DNA of 64,000 bases from Pseudomonadota bacterium (GTDB lineage Bacteria; Pseudomonadota; Gammaproteobacteria; Berkiellales; Berkiellaceae): positions 1 through 64,000 of the forward strand of contig JAFECR010000030.1 in NCBI GenBank assembly GCA_018242045.1. Direction: 5' to 3'. Position 1 is the first letter of the stretch. Every line of letters starts with the position of its first letter. Positions 1 to 9,523 of this stretch are shown here, in pieces. The notes beneath the pieces were generated by a model. The model worked only from the letters and a program-made list of their open reading frames with translations. It was not told the origin of the DNA and made no database searches. Made by a program: the position numbers and the translations under genes.

Positions 1-45
1 AGCGCAGGCAACAAAGCATAAATTTAAATTGGGAAGAGTATATTA

Positions 46-837
46 CTATGATCTACTTTTAGTAAGAATATCGGTTACCTTAGCATTAGGATATTGGGCG
101 TTTAGCAAAATTTTATTACTTTGTTCCTTATTCTTATCGCCAAAATGCCTGGCTATCTCAATAGCCAACAACAACGATCGTGCCGTTGGTTTTGAAAGTT
201 TAGCAAAGCGCTCATGAAATTCCTTTGCTTCATTAAATTGACCTAACTGATATTTGATAATACCCAGCTCTAATAATGAATCTGAACGAGCCGAATCATA
301 ACGCAGCGCTTTTTCAAAATATTCAGTGGCTTTGGCAACATCTGGTATTTGCAATACACAAAGACCGGCATTTTCATAAGCTTGTGAGGTTGAGTTAAAG
401 TTAGGATCTTCGAGTGCTTTTAGGAATTCTTTTTCAGAATGCTTGTATTGATGTTGACGGCACAAAAAAGCCGCATACATATTATGTTCATTGCCCCCAG
501 TAGGGTTTAGACTAATCGCTTTTTCATATGCCTTTTGAGCTTCTGTATTTTCACCAACCCTTTCAAGAAAATAACCATAAGTATAATGAACCTCGGGCAA
601 ATCGGGGGCTAATTCTTTGGCTTTGATAAATTTTGATTTAGCACGACTTACTTGATCTTGCGTTAAATAACTTAAACCCAATTCAAGATTTAATTTAGCT
701 GCTTTTGTTTTATCTGCAGGTGGAAGATCAAAGTTCATCCATGAATTCATACTACTTTGGGGTTCTTTAAGTTTTGGTTTAGAACAAGCAAACAATGAAG
801 CGATGCAGATAAGAATGAAAAAAGTCCTTTTTCTCAT
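46..837 (-). CDS. pilF: PilF/PilW type IV pilus biogenesis lipoprotein (TPR)
   Basis: An outer-membrane pilotin-like lipoprotein that, in its family, helps assemble or stabilise the type IV pilus secretin. The start is set at MRKRTFF, which begins a lipoprotein signal with a lipobox-like LFAC (Cys near residue 18); an in-frame start six codons upstream would overlap rlmN. The mature part is a run of tetratricopeptide repeats (for example LGLSYLTQDQVSRAKSKF and YGYFLERVGENTEAQKAYEK). It is the last gene of ndk-rlmN-pilF, 10 bp behind rlmN, the neighbourhood expected for pilF in gammaproteobacteria. No other pilus gene lies in this window, so function is inferred from family and context. Confidence 0.88.
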   Translation of the reverse strand: MRKRTFFILICIASLFACSKPKLKEPQSSMNSWMNFDLPPADKTKAAKLNLELGLSYLTQDQVSRAKSKFIKAKELAPDLPEVHYTYGYFLERVGENTEAQKAYEKAISLNPTGGNEHNMYAAFLCRQHQYKHSEKEFLKALEDPNFNSTSQAYENAGLCVLQIPDVAKATEYFEKALRYDSARSDSLLELGIIKYQLGQFNEAKEFHERFAKLSKPTARSLLLAIEIARHFGDKNKEQSNKILLNAQYPNAKVTDILTKSRS

Positions 838-847
838 AATGTTGCTC

Positions 848-1993
848 CTAAGCAAATGAAGTCGCTTGTTTTTCTTCTTGAGTATCTTTTTGGGTATTTA
901 GAATAAGCGTTTGTTTAAATTTCAAGTTGCGTTGTGTTTTGTCATTCACTTTGCCTGCAAGCTGACCGCAAGCTGCATCAATTTCATCTCCTCGGGTTTT
1001 ACGCTTTAAGGTCACCAACCCACCCGTCATTAAAATATCCTGAAAACGTTGAATGGTTTTTTCGTCGGAGCGCTCATACTTTGTGCCTATAAAAGGATTA
1101 AAGGGGATTAAATTTACTTTGGAAGGAACTTCTTTTAGCAGCTTAATAAGTTCATAGGCATGCTCTGGCTTATCATTGACCCCCTTAAGCATAACGTATT
1201 CCATGGTGATGCGGCGTCTCTTATCCTCTCCAAGATATCGCTTACATGCTGCTAACAGTTGTGCTATTGGATATTTTTTGTTTAAAGGGACAAGCTCTGA
1301 GCGCAAAGTATCGTTGGGGGCATGTAATGATACTGCTAATGCAACATCGCAGGCTTGCGCTAAACGATCGATCCCAGGAACAACCCCGGAAGTACTTAAA
1401 GTAACTCGACGTTTAGATAAACCATAAGCAAGATCATCTAACATCAAATTCAATGCCATTACCACATTATCAAAATTTAACAAAGGTTCACCCATGCCCA
1501 TCATCACCACATTGGTCACAGGCCGGTCAATGGCTTTAAATATACCTTCTTTTTTTAAAGTTTTAACGACCACCCACAATTGACCAATAATTTCTGCTGC
1601 AGTTAAATTGCGCTGAAACCCTTGCTGTGCCGTATGACAAAAGCGACAATTTAGCGTGCAACCCACCTGAGATGAAATACATAAGGTTGCTCGTTCCGGT
1701 TCTGGGATATAAACTGTTTCAATGGCACTCCCACCTTCGACTTTAAACAACCACTTGCGTGTACCATCTTTAGCAAGATGTTCGCTTATAACTTGAGGAG
1801 CCTCAATAACACATTGTGCTGCTAATTTTTCTCGTAATGTTTTGCTCAAATTGGTCATTTGAGCAAAATCATCACACATTTGGGAATGGATCCATTTTAT
1901 GAGCTGTTGCGCACGAAATGGCTTTTCGCCCAAATCCATTAGCGTTTGAGTAAGCGCTTTTTGATCTAGCCCCAACAAGTTAGTTTTACTCAC
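848..1993 (-). CDS. rlmN: Dual-specificity 23S rRNA/tRNA adenine-C2 methyltransferase RlmN
   Basis: Radical-SAM enzyme that methylates C2 of A2503 in 23S rRNA and A37 of some tRNAs. The iron-sulfur motif C-x3-C-x2-C is visible at residues 112, 116 and 119 ([10 protein letters not shown]), followed by the family segment [14 protein letters not shown] second conserved cysteine in [12 protein letters not shown] near residue 345 matches the cysteine that carries the methyl group. Length (381 aa) is normal for the family. The start is GTG and shares one base with the ndk stop (TAGTG), which implies translational coupling. A short tail after the conserved domain (KQTLILNTQ...) is lineage-specific. 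Confidence 0.97.
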   Translation of the reverse strand: MSKTNLLGLDQKALTQTLMDLGEKPFRAQQLIKWIHSQMCDDFAQMTNLSKTLREKLAAQCVIEAPQVISEHLAKDGTRKWLFKVEGGSAIETVYIPEPERATLCISSQVGCTLNCRFCHTAQQGFQRNLTAAEIIGQLWVVVKTLKKEGIFKAIDRPVTNVVMMGMGEPLLNFDNVVMALNLMLDDLAYGLSKRRVTLSTSGVVPGIDRLAQACDVALAVSLHAPNDTLRSELVPLNKKYPIAQLLAACKRYLGEDKRRRITMEYVMLKGVNDKPEHAYELIKLLKEVPSKVNLIPFNPFIGTKYERSDEKTIQRFQDILMTGGLVTLKRKTRGDEIDAACGQLAGKVNDKTQRNLKFKQTLILNTQKDTQEEKQATSFA

Positions 1994-2424
1994 TATCTTA
2001 TCCGCTCACAAATTTCATTAGCATTAAAGAAAAAACGGATTTCTTTTTGGGCTGTTTCAGATGCATCCGAACCATGCACGGCATTCTCATCAATAGAACG
2101 AGCAAAATCAGCACGAATGGTTCCTTTTGCTGCTTGTTTAGGATCGGTTGCGCCCATGACTTCTCTATTGACGGCAATGGCATTTTCGCCCTCAAGCACT
2201 TGAACAAGCACTGGTCCACTTATCATAAAAGTAACCAAATCTTTAAAGAAAGGACGTTCTTTATGAACTTCATAAAATCCTTCTGCTTGCTCACGCGTCA
2301 ATTGCATCATTTTGGCAGCAACAATCCGAAGATTTGCTTTTTCAAAACGGGCTAATATTTCGCCAATGTGGTTTTTCGCCACTGCGTCGGGTTTTACAAT
2401 CGATAAAGTGCGCTCTACAGCCAT
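1993..2424 (-). CDS. ndk: Nucleoside diphosphate kinase
   Basis: Transfers the gamma phosphate from ATP to nucleoside diphosphates through a phospho-histidine. The active-site histidine is H117 in NAVHGSD, and the N-terminal [10 protein letters not shown] strand is typical. The start at MAVERTL is chosen because GGAG lies 6 bp upstream; the alternative start six codons earlier has a weaker site. The 143-residue length equals the usual bacterial enzyme. It heads the ndk-rlmN-pilF operon. In Pseudomonas-type genomes iscX lies directly upstream; here a RhoGAP-like gene on the opposite strand has been inserted between them. Confidence 0.97.
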   Translation of the reverse strand: MAVERTLSIVKPDAVAKNHIGEILARFEKANLRIVAAKMMQLTREQAEGFYEVHKERPFFKDLVTFMISGPVLVQVLEGENAIAVNREVMGATDPKQAAKGTIRADFARSIDENAVHGSDASETAQKEIRFFFNANEICERIR

Positions 2425-2660
2425 AGATAACTCCGTGGTCATTGTTCCAACTAAAAAACGTTGCAGTACAATATTATACTAGAGCAAGCCCTTCTTCGCT
2501 AACTTGTTCTGCGACGTCATTAAAAAAAGCAAAATTGCTGAAAAAATCAATATTTTTATAACTTATCTGAGCAGCAAAACTTGCTCTGCGTTTGTATTTT
2601 CTGTATAGTGCCAATTCAAACAAATCAAGAAACATGACTAACATTTTTTGTGGAGTAGCT

Positions 2661-4130
2661 ATGCTAGTAGGTAGAAATACACGTGAACATTCAATCTTTA
2701 AAATCAATAATTTATTAACCCTTTGCATTGATAAAAAGTTCGATATTTTCGACTCAAGTGTCCCATTTATGTTAAAAATTCCTTCCAGTGGCAATAAAGA
2801 ACTTGCAACGATGCTCAAGGAAATAAATTGGCAGGATAGTCCTGAAAACATTGCTCTTACCCTTAAAGCCAAGATAAACGCGTACAATGCAAAAATTACT
2901 ATAGAAGAAAAAGAAAAATCTACTTCTTCTGCTTTATCTAATTCATCCTCTGAAAAAAAAACACAATTTCAAGGATCTCTCCCCGTCATTAACGGTAACA
3001 CCGTCGCCCACCTTGTTGTCAATATTATGCAACACAGTGCTATCTTACCTCATGACAGTATTGATGTTCTCGCTGCCAGAAATATCTTAATTGATCAACT
3101 CGTCGCTTTTAACGCAGATTTAACCAAAAAGAATTCACCTAGCTATAATAATTCTGAATACTTAGCGTTAAGTGCTACCAAAGCAAAAATTATTACGCAA
3201 TTTAACCAATTTTTTGGACAACTTTGCCAAAAAGGGCACAGTGCCTCTGTGCAAGCTTTTCATAACTTCCTACATCTTGGATATATTATTAGCCAAGATG
3301 AAACTAATAAGATGGATGCTAATCAAATCGGCACCATCCTCGGCTCGTCGATGTTAGATGCCATGGAATTAGATAGCTGTCTATGCAAACAAAGTAGTAA
3401 CGGACTCATCAATACAGGCTCAATGATGGCAGAATACCATCTTTTTGCAAAAGTAATGGCCATCTTAAGTGAAAACAAACTTTTTAAAGCCCCCTTTGAT
3501 ATTGCTTTCTATAAAGACTTTCAACAATCTCAAGACGATCTAGATGCAGCACAAAAAGCATTATGCGCCACACTTTGGCAACGCATCAGTGTGAATGATG
3601 TCACGAATAATATGTCGACTCTTACTATCACCCCCCCCATCAGTGCGAGCGCACCCCTCACTACTGCGACTAAGACTTTGCCTAGATCAAAAACTGAAAA
3701 ACAAGATCAGCCTTTTGTCGTAAGTAAGCGTGAAAGCTCTTCTGTTAAAGATAATAAGATTAAAAAAGATAATCAGGATAAGGAAAAAACAAAATCCACA
3801 AAACACAGCAGTGAAAGAGCTAAAAAGCGCTTATCTGAACCTCATCCCGAATACATGCCAGGTTATAAAAGCTTGAAAAGAAGCTTAGGTGCACGATCAA
3901 CAAGCAATGCAAGAGCGACTCAAGAGGTATCTACATCTCTTTCAAGCTCTACCACATCAACAACACAAACAATGCCGACGAACAAAGAGCTCCGTTCTCC
4001 CTTAGCAAGTTCTTTAACAACATTGCCATCTCAAACGACTGAAAGTCAAACACTTGACCGTCATATACTTGAAGACAGCAATGAAATTAAAGTCAAACCC
4101 AGAAAATTAGGCAAAAAAGAGAAAAATTAA
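2661..4130 (+). CDS. RhoGAP-like domain protein, candidate secreted effector
   Basis: About 489 aa. The start at 2661 is favoured by GGAG five bases upstream; an open frame reaches back to a TTG at 2592. Residues 12-240 resemble a RhoGAP domain: an EGIFRISGS-like strand (PFMLKIPSS, 35-43), then NKMDANQIGTILGSSML (206-222) aligning with the family's NKM..NLA.VFGP.LL segment, then KVMAILSENKLF matching its final helix. The residue at the arginine-finger position appears to be Lys39. The rest is a Ser/Thr-rich, Lys-rich disordered tail ending in a basic patch. RhoGAP domains act on host Rho GTPases, so a role as a Dot/Icm effector is inferred. It is inserted in conserved ndk-iscX synteny and converges on iscX with no spacer. 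A plain structural coiled protein cannot be excluded. Confidence 0.6.
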   Translation: MLVGRNTREHSIFKINNLLTLCIDKKFDIFDSSVPFMLKIPSSGNKELATMLKEINWQDSPENIALTLKAKINAYNAKITIEEKEKSTSSALSNSSSEKKTQFQGSLPVINGNTVAHLVVNIMQHSAILPHDSIDVLAARNILIDQLVAFNADLTKKNSPSYNNSEYLALSATKAKIITQFNQFFGQLCQKGHSASVQAFHNFLHLGYIISQDETNKMDANQIGTILGSSMLDAMELDSCLCKQSSNGLINTGSMMAEYHLFAKVMAILSENKLFKAPFDIAFYKDFQQSQDDLDAAQKALCATLWQRISVNDVTNNMSTLTITPPISASAPLTTATKTLPRSKTEKQDQPFVVSKRESSSVKDNKIKKDNQDKEKTKSTKHSSERAKKRLSEPHPEYMPGYKSLKRSLGARSTSNARATQEVSTSLSSSTTSTTQTMPTNKELRSPLASSLTTLPSQTTESQTLDRHILEDSNEIKVKPRKLGKKEKN

Positions 4131-4331
4131 CTATTCCACCTCAGCAATCCAGGCCATCTGGATTGCTTCGAGGATTTTTTCGTTACATTTTTTAGGATCA
4201 TCACCAAAGTGCGCTAAAGCGCATACCCAGCGATGTAGATCAGTGAAGCGAACATATTGAGGATCCTCCTCTTGGTGTTGCTGCGCCAGTTCTTGAGCAA
4301 TTTCTTGTACATCGGTCCATAAATACTTCAT
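4131..4331 (-). CDS. iscX: Fe-S assembly protein IscX
   Basis: Small acidic protein (66 aa) of the Isc pathway that binds IscS and is proposed to act as an iron-linked regulator of cluster assembly. The family pattern is clear: MKYLWTDVQEIAQELAQQH, then DLHRWV and a C-terminal helix ending AWIAEVE. It overlaps the fdx stop by 4 bp (ATGA), so it is translated with the isc operon. Its stop codon abuts the stop of the convergent RhoGAP-like gene, and its last codons hold a perfect hairpin. Confidence 0.95.
   Translation of the reverse strand: MKYLWTDVQEIAQELAQQHQEEDPQYVRFTDLHRWVCALAHFGDDPKKCNEKILEAIQMAWIAEVE
4143..4167 (+). terminator. 10-bp perfect hairpin inside the 3' end of iscX
   Basis: AGCAATCCAG and CTGGATTGCT form a perfect 10-bp stem with a 5-nt loop (GCCAT), 12 nt past the stop of the RhoGAP-like gene. 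A run of six T follows after a seven-base gap. It could terminate the rightward transcript although it lies in iscX codons. The gap before the T run makes it imperfect as an intrinsic terminator. Confidence 0.4.
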
Positions 4332-4669
4332 GAGCGTTTCTCCGCTACTTGATTAAGACTATATTTTGGAACTTCAACAACGAGATCTTGTTTTTCAACT
4401 CTTGCTTGGCAACTCAAACGCGACTGGGCTTCAAGCCCCCAGGCTTTATCAAGCAAGTCTTCTTCACGTTCAGATGGTGCTACAAGTGAATCATATCCTT
4501 CTCGCACAATCACATGACAAGTCGTGCAAGCGCAAGATTTTTCACATGCGTGTTCAATCTCAATTCCATTTCGCAATGCTGCATCCAAAATGGATTCACC
4601 CACCTCGGCTTCTATCGTTAAGCCTTCAGGACATATTTTACTATGTGGTAAAAAAGTGACTTTGGTCAT
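4328..4669 (-). CDS. fdx: [2Fe-2S] ferredoxin, Isc type
   Basis: Adrenodoxin-type ferredoxin that supplies electrons for Fe-S cluster assembly on IscU. The cluster ligands are C42, C48, C51 and C87 (ACEKSCACTTC and RLSCQA), with the extra C46 also seen in the E. coli protein. At 113 aa the length is typical. It overlaps hscA by 4 bp upstream and iscX by 4 bp downstream. Confidence 0.97.
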   Translation of the reverse strand: MTKVTFLPHSKICPEGLTIEAEVGESILDAALRNGIEIEHACEKSCACTTCHVIVREGYDSLVAPSEREEDLLDKAWGLEAQSRLSCQARVEKQDLVVEVPKYSLNQVAEKRS

Positions 4670-6435
4670 GAAAAATCCGCCTCAACGTCCACAATAGCTT
4701 TACCAACCAAGGTCTTTGCAAGCACTTCATTTAAATGCTTTGTCGCAAATTCTTGAACCAACACATCCACTTGTTTGATTGCTTGGGTAATGTTATTTAA
4801 TACTTGGCTTTGCATCGCTTTGGAAAGCATTAATTTTGCATTAACCAATGCTTGCCTATCTTTAGTTAATAAATGCCCTTCTTGTATCAAGACTTTCTCA
4901 ATACTCTGGTGCAATTGTTCTGCCTCCAACAATTTTTCACTCAATTTTCGAGCTAGCAGATCATATTTGGCATTTTCAATTGCATCTTCAATGCTATGAT
5001 GAATACTCTCATCATTTAAATCTGCAGTTGCTTTGATGTCAATTGTGCTTTCTATACCAGATAATTTTTCAATGGCACTCACATTTAACAGGCCATCACA
5101 ATCGATACGAAAAGTAACTTCAATTCTAGCCTTACCGGCAGGCATGGCAGGAAAACCACTTAGCTCAAAGTGTGCCAAAGATTGGCAATCTTTGGCTAAT
5201 TCTCTTTCTCCTTGCAACACATGCAAAGATAACCCGGTTTGATTATCTTGATAAGTGGTAAAACTTTGACTTGCTTGTGCTGGAATTGGGGTATTTCGCA
5301 TTAAAATCTTTTCGGCCATGCCTCCCATCATTTCAATGCCTAATGACAATGGAATAACATCTAAAAGTAATGCATTTTTAAATGTTGGATCGCCCGATAA
5401 AATACTGGCTTGAATTGCAGCCCCTATGGCAACTACCTTGTCAGGATCAAGATCCGTTAGAGGGGCTTGCCCAAAAAAAGCTTCAACTTGTTGTCGAAGA
5501 TAAAGTGCTCTTGTCATGCCACCCACTAATACAACATGTTCGATAGCTTCTTTTGCAATGGCAGCATCTTTTAAAACACGTTGACAAATGTTTAAAGTGC
5601 GTTCAATTAAGGGATGGATCAGCTGATTAAAAGCAGTTAAGGTTAACTCACCCTGCCAACCTTGAAATTCAATCACAGTAGAAGGATAAATACTTAGATC
5701 TTCCTTTGCTTTTCGAGCAAGTAAGCGCAGATCGGCTTTATTAACTGCGCTTGTCGGCAATCTTTCTAAAACCCAGTTTACAATCAAATCATCAATATCA
5801 TCCCCGCCTAGCTCAGTATCACCTGCGGTTGCTAATACCTCAAAAACGCCTTGAGATAATTGAAGCAAAGATACATCAAAGGTGCCACCGCCTAGATCAT
5901 ATACCAAACATGTCCCTTGGGTGCCCTTGTCCAAACCATATGCAAGTGCGGCGGCGGTTGGCTCATTTAATAATCGCAGCACTTTCACACCGGCAAGTTT
6001 CGCTGCCGCTTTGGTTGCTTGACGTTGTGCATCGTCAAAATAGGCAGGCACGGTAATAACCGCTTCATGGATATTTTCGTCTAATTGGCGTGCTCTTTTT
6101 AAAAGCGCTTGCAAGATTTCAGCCGAAATTTGCACGGCATCGACCTTGCCTGCAACAGTATGAAACTGACTTTGGCTCTTGCCTATGAGGCGCTTGATAG
6201 ACATAAAAGTATTTTGCGGATCTGTCGTAAAAGCGTTTTTAGCAGCATGCCCTACTTCTATTTTTTCTGGCAAATAGCGCACAACCGAGGGCAGCAATGC
6301 CTCATTGAATTCATCCAACAATACCTTAATTTCACTCTCATGATGTAATGCTACCAGTGAATGGGTAGTACCCAGATCGATACCAATGGCACGTGATTTT
6401 GCTGGTTTTGGTTCTTGAATTTGTAACAACGGCAT
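4666..6435 (-). CDS. hscA: Fe-S assembly Hsp70-class chaperone HscA
   Basis: Specialised Hsp70 that binds the LPPVK motif of IscU and, with HscB, drives cluster transfer. The nucleotide-binding domain starts with IGIDLGTTHSLVA (about residues 17-29), then LLNEPTAAALAYGL, VYDLGGGTFDVS and VVLVGGMTR. The substrate-binding domain begins near residue 380 and a helical lid follows. Length of 589 aa is below DnaK because the C-terminal tail is short, as is usual in HscA. It sits between hscB (14 bp gap) and fdx (4 bp overlap). Confidence 0.97.
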   Translation of the reverse strand: MPLLQIQEPKPAKSRAIGIDLGTTHSLVALHHESEIKVLLDEFNEALLPSVVRYLPEKIEVGHAAKNAFTTDPQNTFMSIKRLIGKSQSQFHTVAGKVDAVQISAEILQALLKRARQLDENIHEAVITVPAYFDDAQRQATKAAAKLAGVKVLRLLNEPTAAALAYGLDKGTQGTCLVYDLGGGTFDVSLLQLSQGVFEVLATAGDTELGGDDIDDLIVNWVLERLPTSAVNKADLRLLARKAKEDLSIYPSTVIEFQGWQGELTLTAFNQLIHPLIERTLNICQRVLKDAAIAKEAIEHVVLVGGMTRALYLRQQVEAFFGQAPLTDLDPDKVVAIGAAIQASILSGDPTFKNALLLDVIPLSLGIEMMGGMAEKILMRNTPIPAQASQSFTTYQDNQTGLSLHVLQGERELAKDCQSLAHFELSGFPAMPAGKARIEVTFRIDCDGLLNVSAIEKLSGIESTIDIKATADLNDESIHHSIEDAIENAKYDLLARKLSEKLLEAEQLHQSIEKVLIQEGHLLTKDRQALVNAKLMLSKAMQSQVLNNITQAIKQVDVLVQEFATKHLNEVLAKTLVGKAIVDVEADFS

Positions 6436-6449
6436 TTCGCTTTACTTAC

Positions 6450-6953
6450 TTATCTAGGTTCATTTAATTCTTGCACAAGCTTAACATAAAATAGCATTTG
6501 TCGAGTCAATAAGCGTGCTTCCATTAAAGTGTGACTTGACACTGGTATATCCAATATTTCACTTAATCTCTTTTCACAGTCTAAAAGCGCTTGTTCAACT
6601 TGAACTTTAACAATGTGCGCTTCTTTATTTGCCAAGTGCTCTCTTAGCTCCATTTGATGGCTTAAAAAATCCATTGGCATTTGCGTGTCTGTTTCAGCTT
6701 GAATGTCAACACCATGTAATTTAAGCAAATATATTGCCCTTTTTAAAGGAGAACACAGTACTGAATAGGCTTCATTGACCATCGCGCTCAAAATGGCTGC
6801 TTGCCTTTTTTCTATCAAAGTTGCATCAACAAAATTATCTGGATGCACTTGCTTTTGCAGCTGATAGTAACGTGATTTAATGGTGGCTTTATTTTGCGTA
6901 AATATCGGTGATAAGCCAAATAAGGTGAAAAAATCTTGATTTAAATTAATCAT
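6450..6953 (-). CDS. hscB: Fe-S assembly J-domain co-chaperone HscB
   Basis: J-domain protein that delivers IscU to HscA and stimulates its ATPase. The HPD motif is present (KQVHPDNFVD, about residues 36-40) in an N-terminal J-domain beginning DFFTLFGLSPIF, and a C-terminal three-helix IscU-binding domain follows. 167 aa is the usual size. It overlaps iscA by 4 bp (ATGA). Confidence 0.96.
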   Translation of the reverse strand: MINLNQDFFTLFGLSPIFTQNKATIKSRYYQLQKQVHPDNFVDATLIEKRQAAILSAMVNEAYSVLCSPLKRAIYLLKLHGVDIQAETDTQMPMDFLSHQMELREHLANKEAHIVKVQVEQALLDCEKRLSEILDIPVSSHTLMEARLLTRQMLFYVKLVQELNEPR

Positions 6954-7333
6954 TCTTCATCAACAAGCGTAAAACTTTCACCACAGCCACATTGATGGCC
7001 AACATTAGGATTATCAAAATGTAAACCTTCGTTGATACCTTCTTTTTTCAAATCCATCACTGTACCTCCTTGAAAAAACTTAAGGTAAATCTCTTTATCT
7101 ATCAATACGGTGACATCTTCTGTGATAAAGGCGTAATCGACTTCCTTTTTACTTTGAGGATACGCATATTCCAAAACATATTCATATCCCGAACAACCTG
7201 CTTTTTTCACTCCGACACGGATCCCTATAGGTTTACTCGCTGATTTTGCCAGTGAACGTCGAATATGATCTAAGGCATTTTGAGTCATTTGCAAACCAGG
7301 ATCTTTACTTGGCAGATCAACTGGCTTTTGCAT
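6950..7333 (-). CDS. iscA: Iron-sulfur cluster assembly A-type protein IscA
   Basis: A-type Fe-S carrier. The three cysteine ligands are visible in KKAGCSGYEYVLEY and in the C-terminal QCGCGESF. The conserved core begins near MTQNALDHI (7288), so this copy has an extra N-terminal stretch. The start at 7333 (MQKPVDL) gives a 17-bp overlap with iscU; starts at 7387, 7348 and 7288 are also possible, and none has a strong ribosome binding site. Overlap with iscU implies translational coupling. Confidence 0.9.
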   Translation of the reverse strand: MQKPVDLPSKDPGLQMTQNALDHIRRSLAKSASKPIGIRVGVKKAGCSGYEYVLEYAYPQSKKEVDYAFITEDVTVLIDKEIYLKFFQGGTVMDLKKEGINEGLHFDNPNVGHQCGCGESFTLVDEE

Positions 7334-7724
7334 TTTCAACTGATTCATGTTTTGCTCGATAATCTTTAATGGCGGCTTTGATGGCATCTTCTGCTAATAA
7401 TGAACAATGAATTTTAACTGGAGGCAGTTTTAATTCTGCTGCAATTTGCGTGTTCTTGATTTCATCCGCTTGCGCTAAAGTTCGCCCTTTTAACCATTCT
7501 GTTGCCAATGAACTAGAAGCAATGGCAGAGCCACAACCAAAGGTTTTAAAGACGGCTTTTTTAATTGTGCCGGTTTCTTCATCAACCTCAATTTGCAATT
7601 TCATCACATCACCACAAGCCGGTGCGCCGACCATGCCTGTTCCAACATGAGGACTGTTTTTATCCAAATTACCCACATTACGTGGATTTTCATAATGATC
7701 TATCACTTTTTCGTTGTAAGCCAT
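7317..7724 (-). CDS. iscU: Fe-S cluster scaffold IscU
   Basis: Scaffold on which [2Fe-2S] clusters are built from IscS sulfur. Ligand residues C37, D39, C64, H106 and C107 are in place, and the HscA-binding LPPVK motif lies just before KIHC. The start at MAYNEKV matches the family; four codons of upstream open frame are probably untranslated. It follows iscS by 15 bp. The last codons overlap the start of iscA. Confidence 0.97.
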   Translation of the reverse strand: MAYNEKVIDHYENPRNVGNLDKNSPHVGTGMVGAPACGDVMKLQIEVDEETGTIKKAVFKTFGCGSAIASSSLATEWLKGRTLAQADEIKNTQIAAELKLPPVKIHCSLLAEDAIKAAIKDYRAKHESVENAKAS

Positions 7725-7739
7725 GTTAACCCTCAAATA

Positions 7740-8954
7740 TTAATGGGCTGCCCATTCAATCGTGTTTAAATCGATGCCTTCTTTATACATATCCCACAAA
7801 GGCGACATGTCACGAAGACGCGTAATAATATTGCGCACAGATTTTATCGCAACGTCGACTTCCTGTGCTGTGGTAAAACGTCCTATGGAAAATCGTAAGC
7901 TACTATGTGCTAATTCGTCATTCAAACCAAGGGAACGCAGCACATAGGAAGGCTCAAGGCTAGCCGAAGTGCAAGCAGAGCCCGAAGAAAGTGCTAAATC
8001 CTTTAACCCCATGATAAGCGATTCACCTTCAACATAATTAATACTGATATTCAAGATCCCCGGTAAGCGCAGTGAAGGGTGGCCATTTAAATAAATTTCT
8101 TCGATATCTTTTAAACCATCCCATAATCTATCTCGCAAAGCGCTGATCCGGTTTGCTTCTATAAGCATTTCCTGTTTTGCTATTTTGCAAGCCTCACCCA
8201 TGCCAATAATCTGGTGAGTTGCCAAAGTACCTGATCGCAACCCTCTTTCATGACCTCCGCCATGCATTTGAGGAGTTAATCTGATCCTGGGTTTGCGTCG
8301 TACAAACAGGGCACCGATACCTTTTGGCCCATACAACTTATGACCAGAAATCGAAAGTAAATCTATTTCGTTACTTTGCATATCTAAGGGTATTTTTGCT
8401 ACCGATTGCGCTGCATCCACATGAAAAATAATGCCTTTTTGACGCGTAAGTTTACCGATGGCCTCAATAGGTTGCACAGTCCCAATTTCATTATTAGCAT
8501 GCATAATGGATATCAGGATCGTATCTTCACGGATAGCGGCTTGAAGATTGTCCAAGTTAATTAGACCTTGAGAGTCTGGCTCAAGATAAGTGACTTCATA
8601 CCCTTCTCTTTCTAATTGCCGACAGCTATCTAAGACCGCTTTATGCTCAATTTTGCTTGTTATAATATGTTTGCCTTTTCGTTGATAAAACTGTGCCGCA
8701 CCTTTAATTGCTAAATTGTCAGATTCTGTGGCACCGCTTGTCCAAATAATTTCACGCGGATCGGCGTTAATCAAGGAGGCCACATCACAACGCGCCGCTT
8801 CAATCAATTCTTCTGCTTGCCATCCATAAGTATGAGAACGTGAGGCAGGATTACCAAAATCCATTTTCATACAACTTAGCATTTTTTCAATAACACGAGG
8901 ATCCATCGGTGTTGTTGCGGCATAGTCAAAATATAACTGCTTGACGTTAGGCAT
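7740..8954 (-). CDS. iscS: Cysteine desulfurase IscS
   Basis: PLP enzyme that removes sulfur from cysteine for Fe-S clusters and tRNA thiolation. The PLP lysine is in [12 protein letters not shown], and the active-site loop cysteine is in [21 protein letters not shown], the group-I signature. 404 aa and the C-terminal IscU-binding tail are typical. Its ATG overlaps the end of iscR by 8 bp. Confidence 0.98.
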   Translation of the reverse strand: MPNVKQLYFDYAATTPMDPRVIEKMLSCMKMDFGNPASRSHTYGWQAEELIEAARCDVASLINADPREIIWTSGATESDNLAIKGAAQFYQRKGKHIITSKIEHKAVLDSCRQLEREGYEVTYLEPDSQGLINLDNLQAAIREDTILISIMHANNEIGTVQPIEAIGKLTRQKGIIFHVDAAQSVAKIPLDMQSNEIDLLSISGHKLYGPKGIGALFVRRKPRIRLTPQMHGGGHERGLRSGTLATHQIIGMGEACKIAKQEMLIEANRISALRDRLWDGLKDIEEIYLNGHPSLRLPGILNISINYVEGESLIMGLKDLALSSGSACTSASLEPSYVLRSLGLNDELAHSSLRFSIGRFTTAQEVDVAIKSVRNIITRLRDMSPLWDMYKEGIDLNTIEWAAH

Positions 8955-9411
8955 GTTCTACCTTAATAAAATGTATGGGGGTTTGTTTACGCCTGGCAAC
9001 TGCCATGACTTGGGGCTTTTCTGCAAGCGCACGCAGCGTTATCCCTTGAAAAAAATGAGCAATTTTGTGATTCAGTTCATCCCAAAGATGATGTGTCAAA
9101 CAAACACCGCCCTCGTGACAATTGGCTTTACCTTGGCAACGAGTCGCATCTATACGTTCATCAACAGCGTCGATTATATCTGCTAAAGTAATTGCCTCTG
9201 GAGGGCGCGCCAAAATATAACCACCTCGTGGACCACGCACACTTTTTAGCAATCCTTTAGACCGCATAATGCCTGCCAGGCGTTCTAAATAAGTAGGTGA
9301 AATGCCATGACGTAACGCCAAGGTTGAGATGGTTATCGGGCCTTCTTTTTGATGGATCGCTAAATCCAGCAATGCAGTGACAGCGTATCGACCTTTTGTT
9401 GTTAGCCTCAT
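8947..9411 (-). CDS. iscR: Fe-S responsive repressor IscR
   Basis: Rrf2-family winged-helix regulator that senses cluster status through a [2Fe-2S] centre and represses its own operon. The start at [11 protein letters not shown] is the family start; the longer open frame upstream has no similarity. The three cysteine ligands C-x5-C-x5-C occur in [16 protein letters not shown]. The HTH lies around [21 protein letters not shown] near-consensus IscR site 37 bp upstream supports autoregulation. Confidence 0.97.
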   Translation of the reverse strand: MRLTTKGRYAVTALLDLAIHQKEGPITISTLALRHGISPTYLERLAGIMRSKGLLKSVRGPRGGYILARPPEAITLADIIDAVDERIDATRCQGKANCHEGGVCLTHHLWDELNHKIAHFFQGITLRALAEKPQVMAVARRKQTPIHFIKVEHA

Positions 9412-9447
9412 GACAAACTCGTATTGTTTAATCGCTAGCAGGTTGCC

Positions 9448-9471
9448 ATACCCGACTAAAATAGTCAAGAT
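9448..9471 (-). promoter_or_regulatory. Type 1 IscR binding site upstream of iscR
   Basis: Read on the minus strand, 9471-9448 holds two half-sites, TTGACT and AGTCGGGTAT, around an AT-rich centre. This fits the established type 1 motif bound by [2Fe-2S]-IscR (ATASYYGACTRWWWYAGTCRRSTAT). The TTGACT half could also serve as the -35 element, so bound IscR would block polymerase, giving feedback control of the whole isc operon. Confidence 0.8.
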
Positions 9472-9523
9472 TAAGTGAAGTGAGTCATTTTTAAGGCTTT
9501 TAGACGAGGTCCAGCGTGCAAAA

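Noticed and set aside
29-217. 62-codon open frame on the plus strand at the left edge
   Set aside because: Antisense to the end of pilF, no ribosome binding site.
2474-2887. 137-codon open frame on the minus strand opposite the RhoGAP-like gene
   Set aside because: It overlaps the start and N-terminus of a better-supported gene, has no ribosome binding site and no family pattern.
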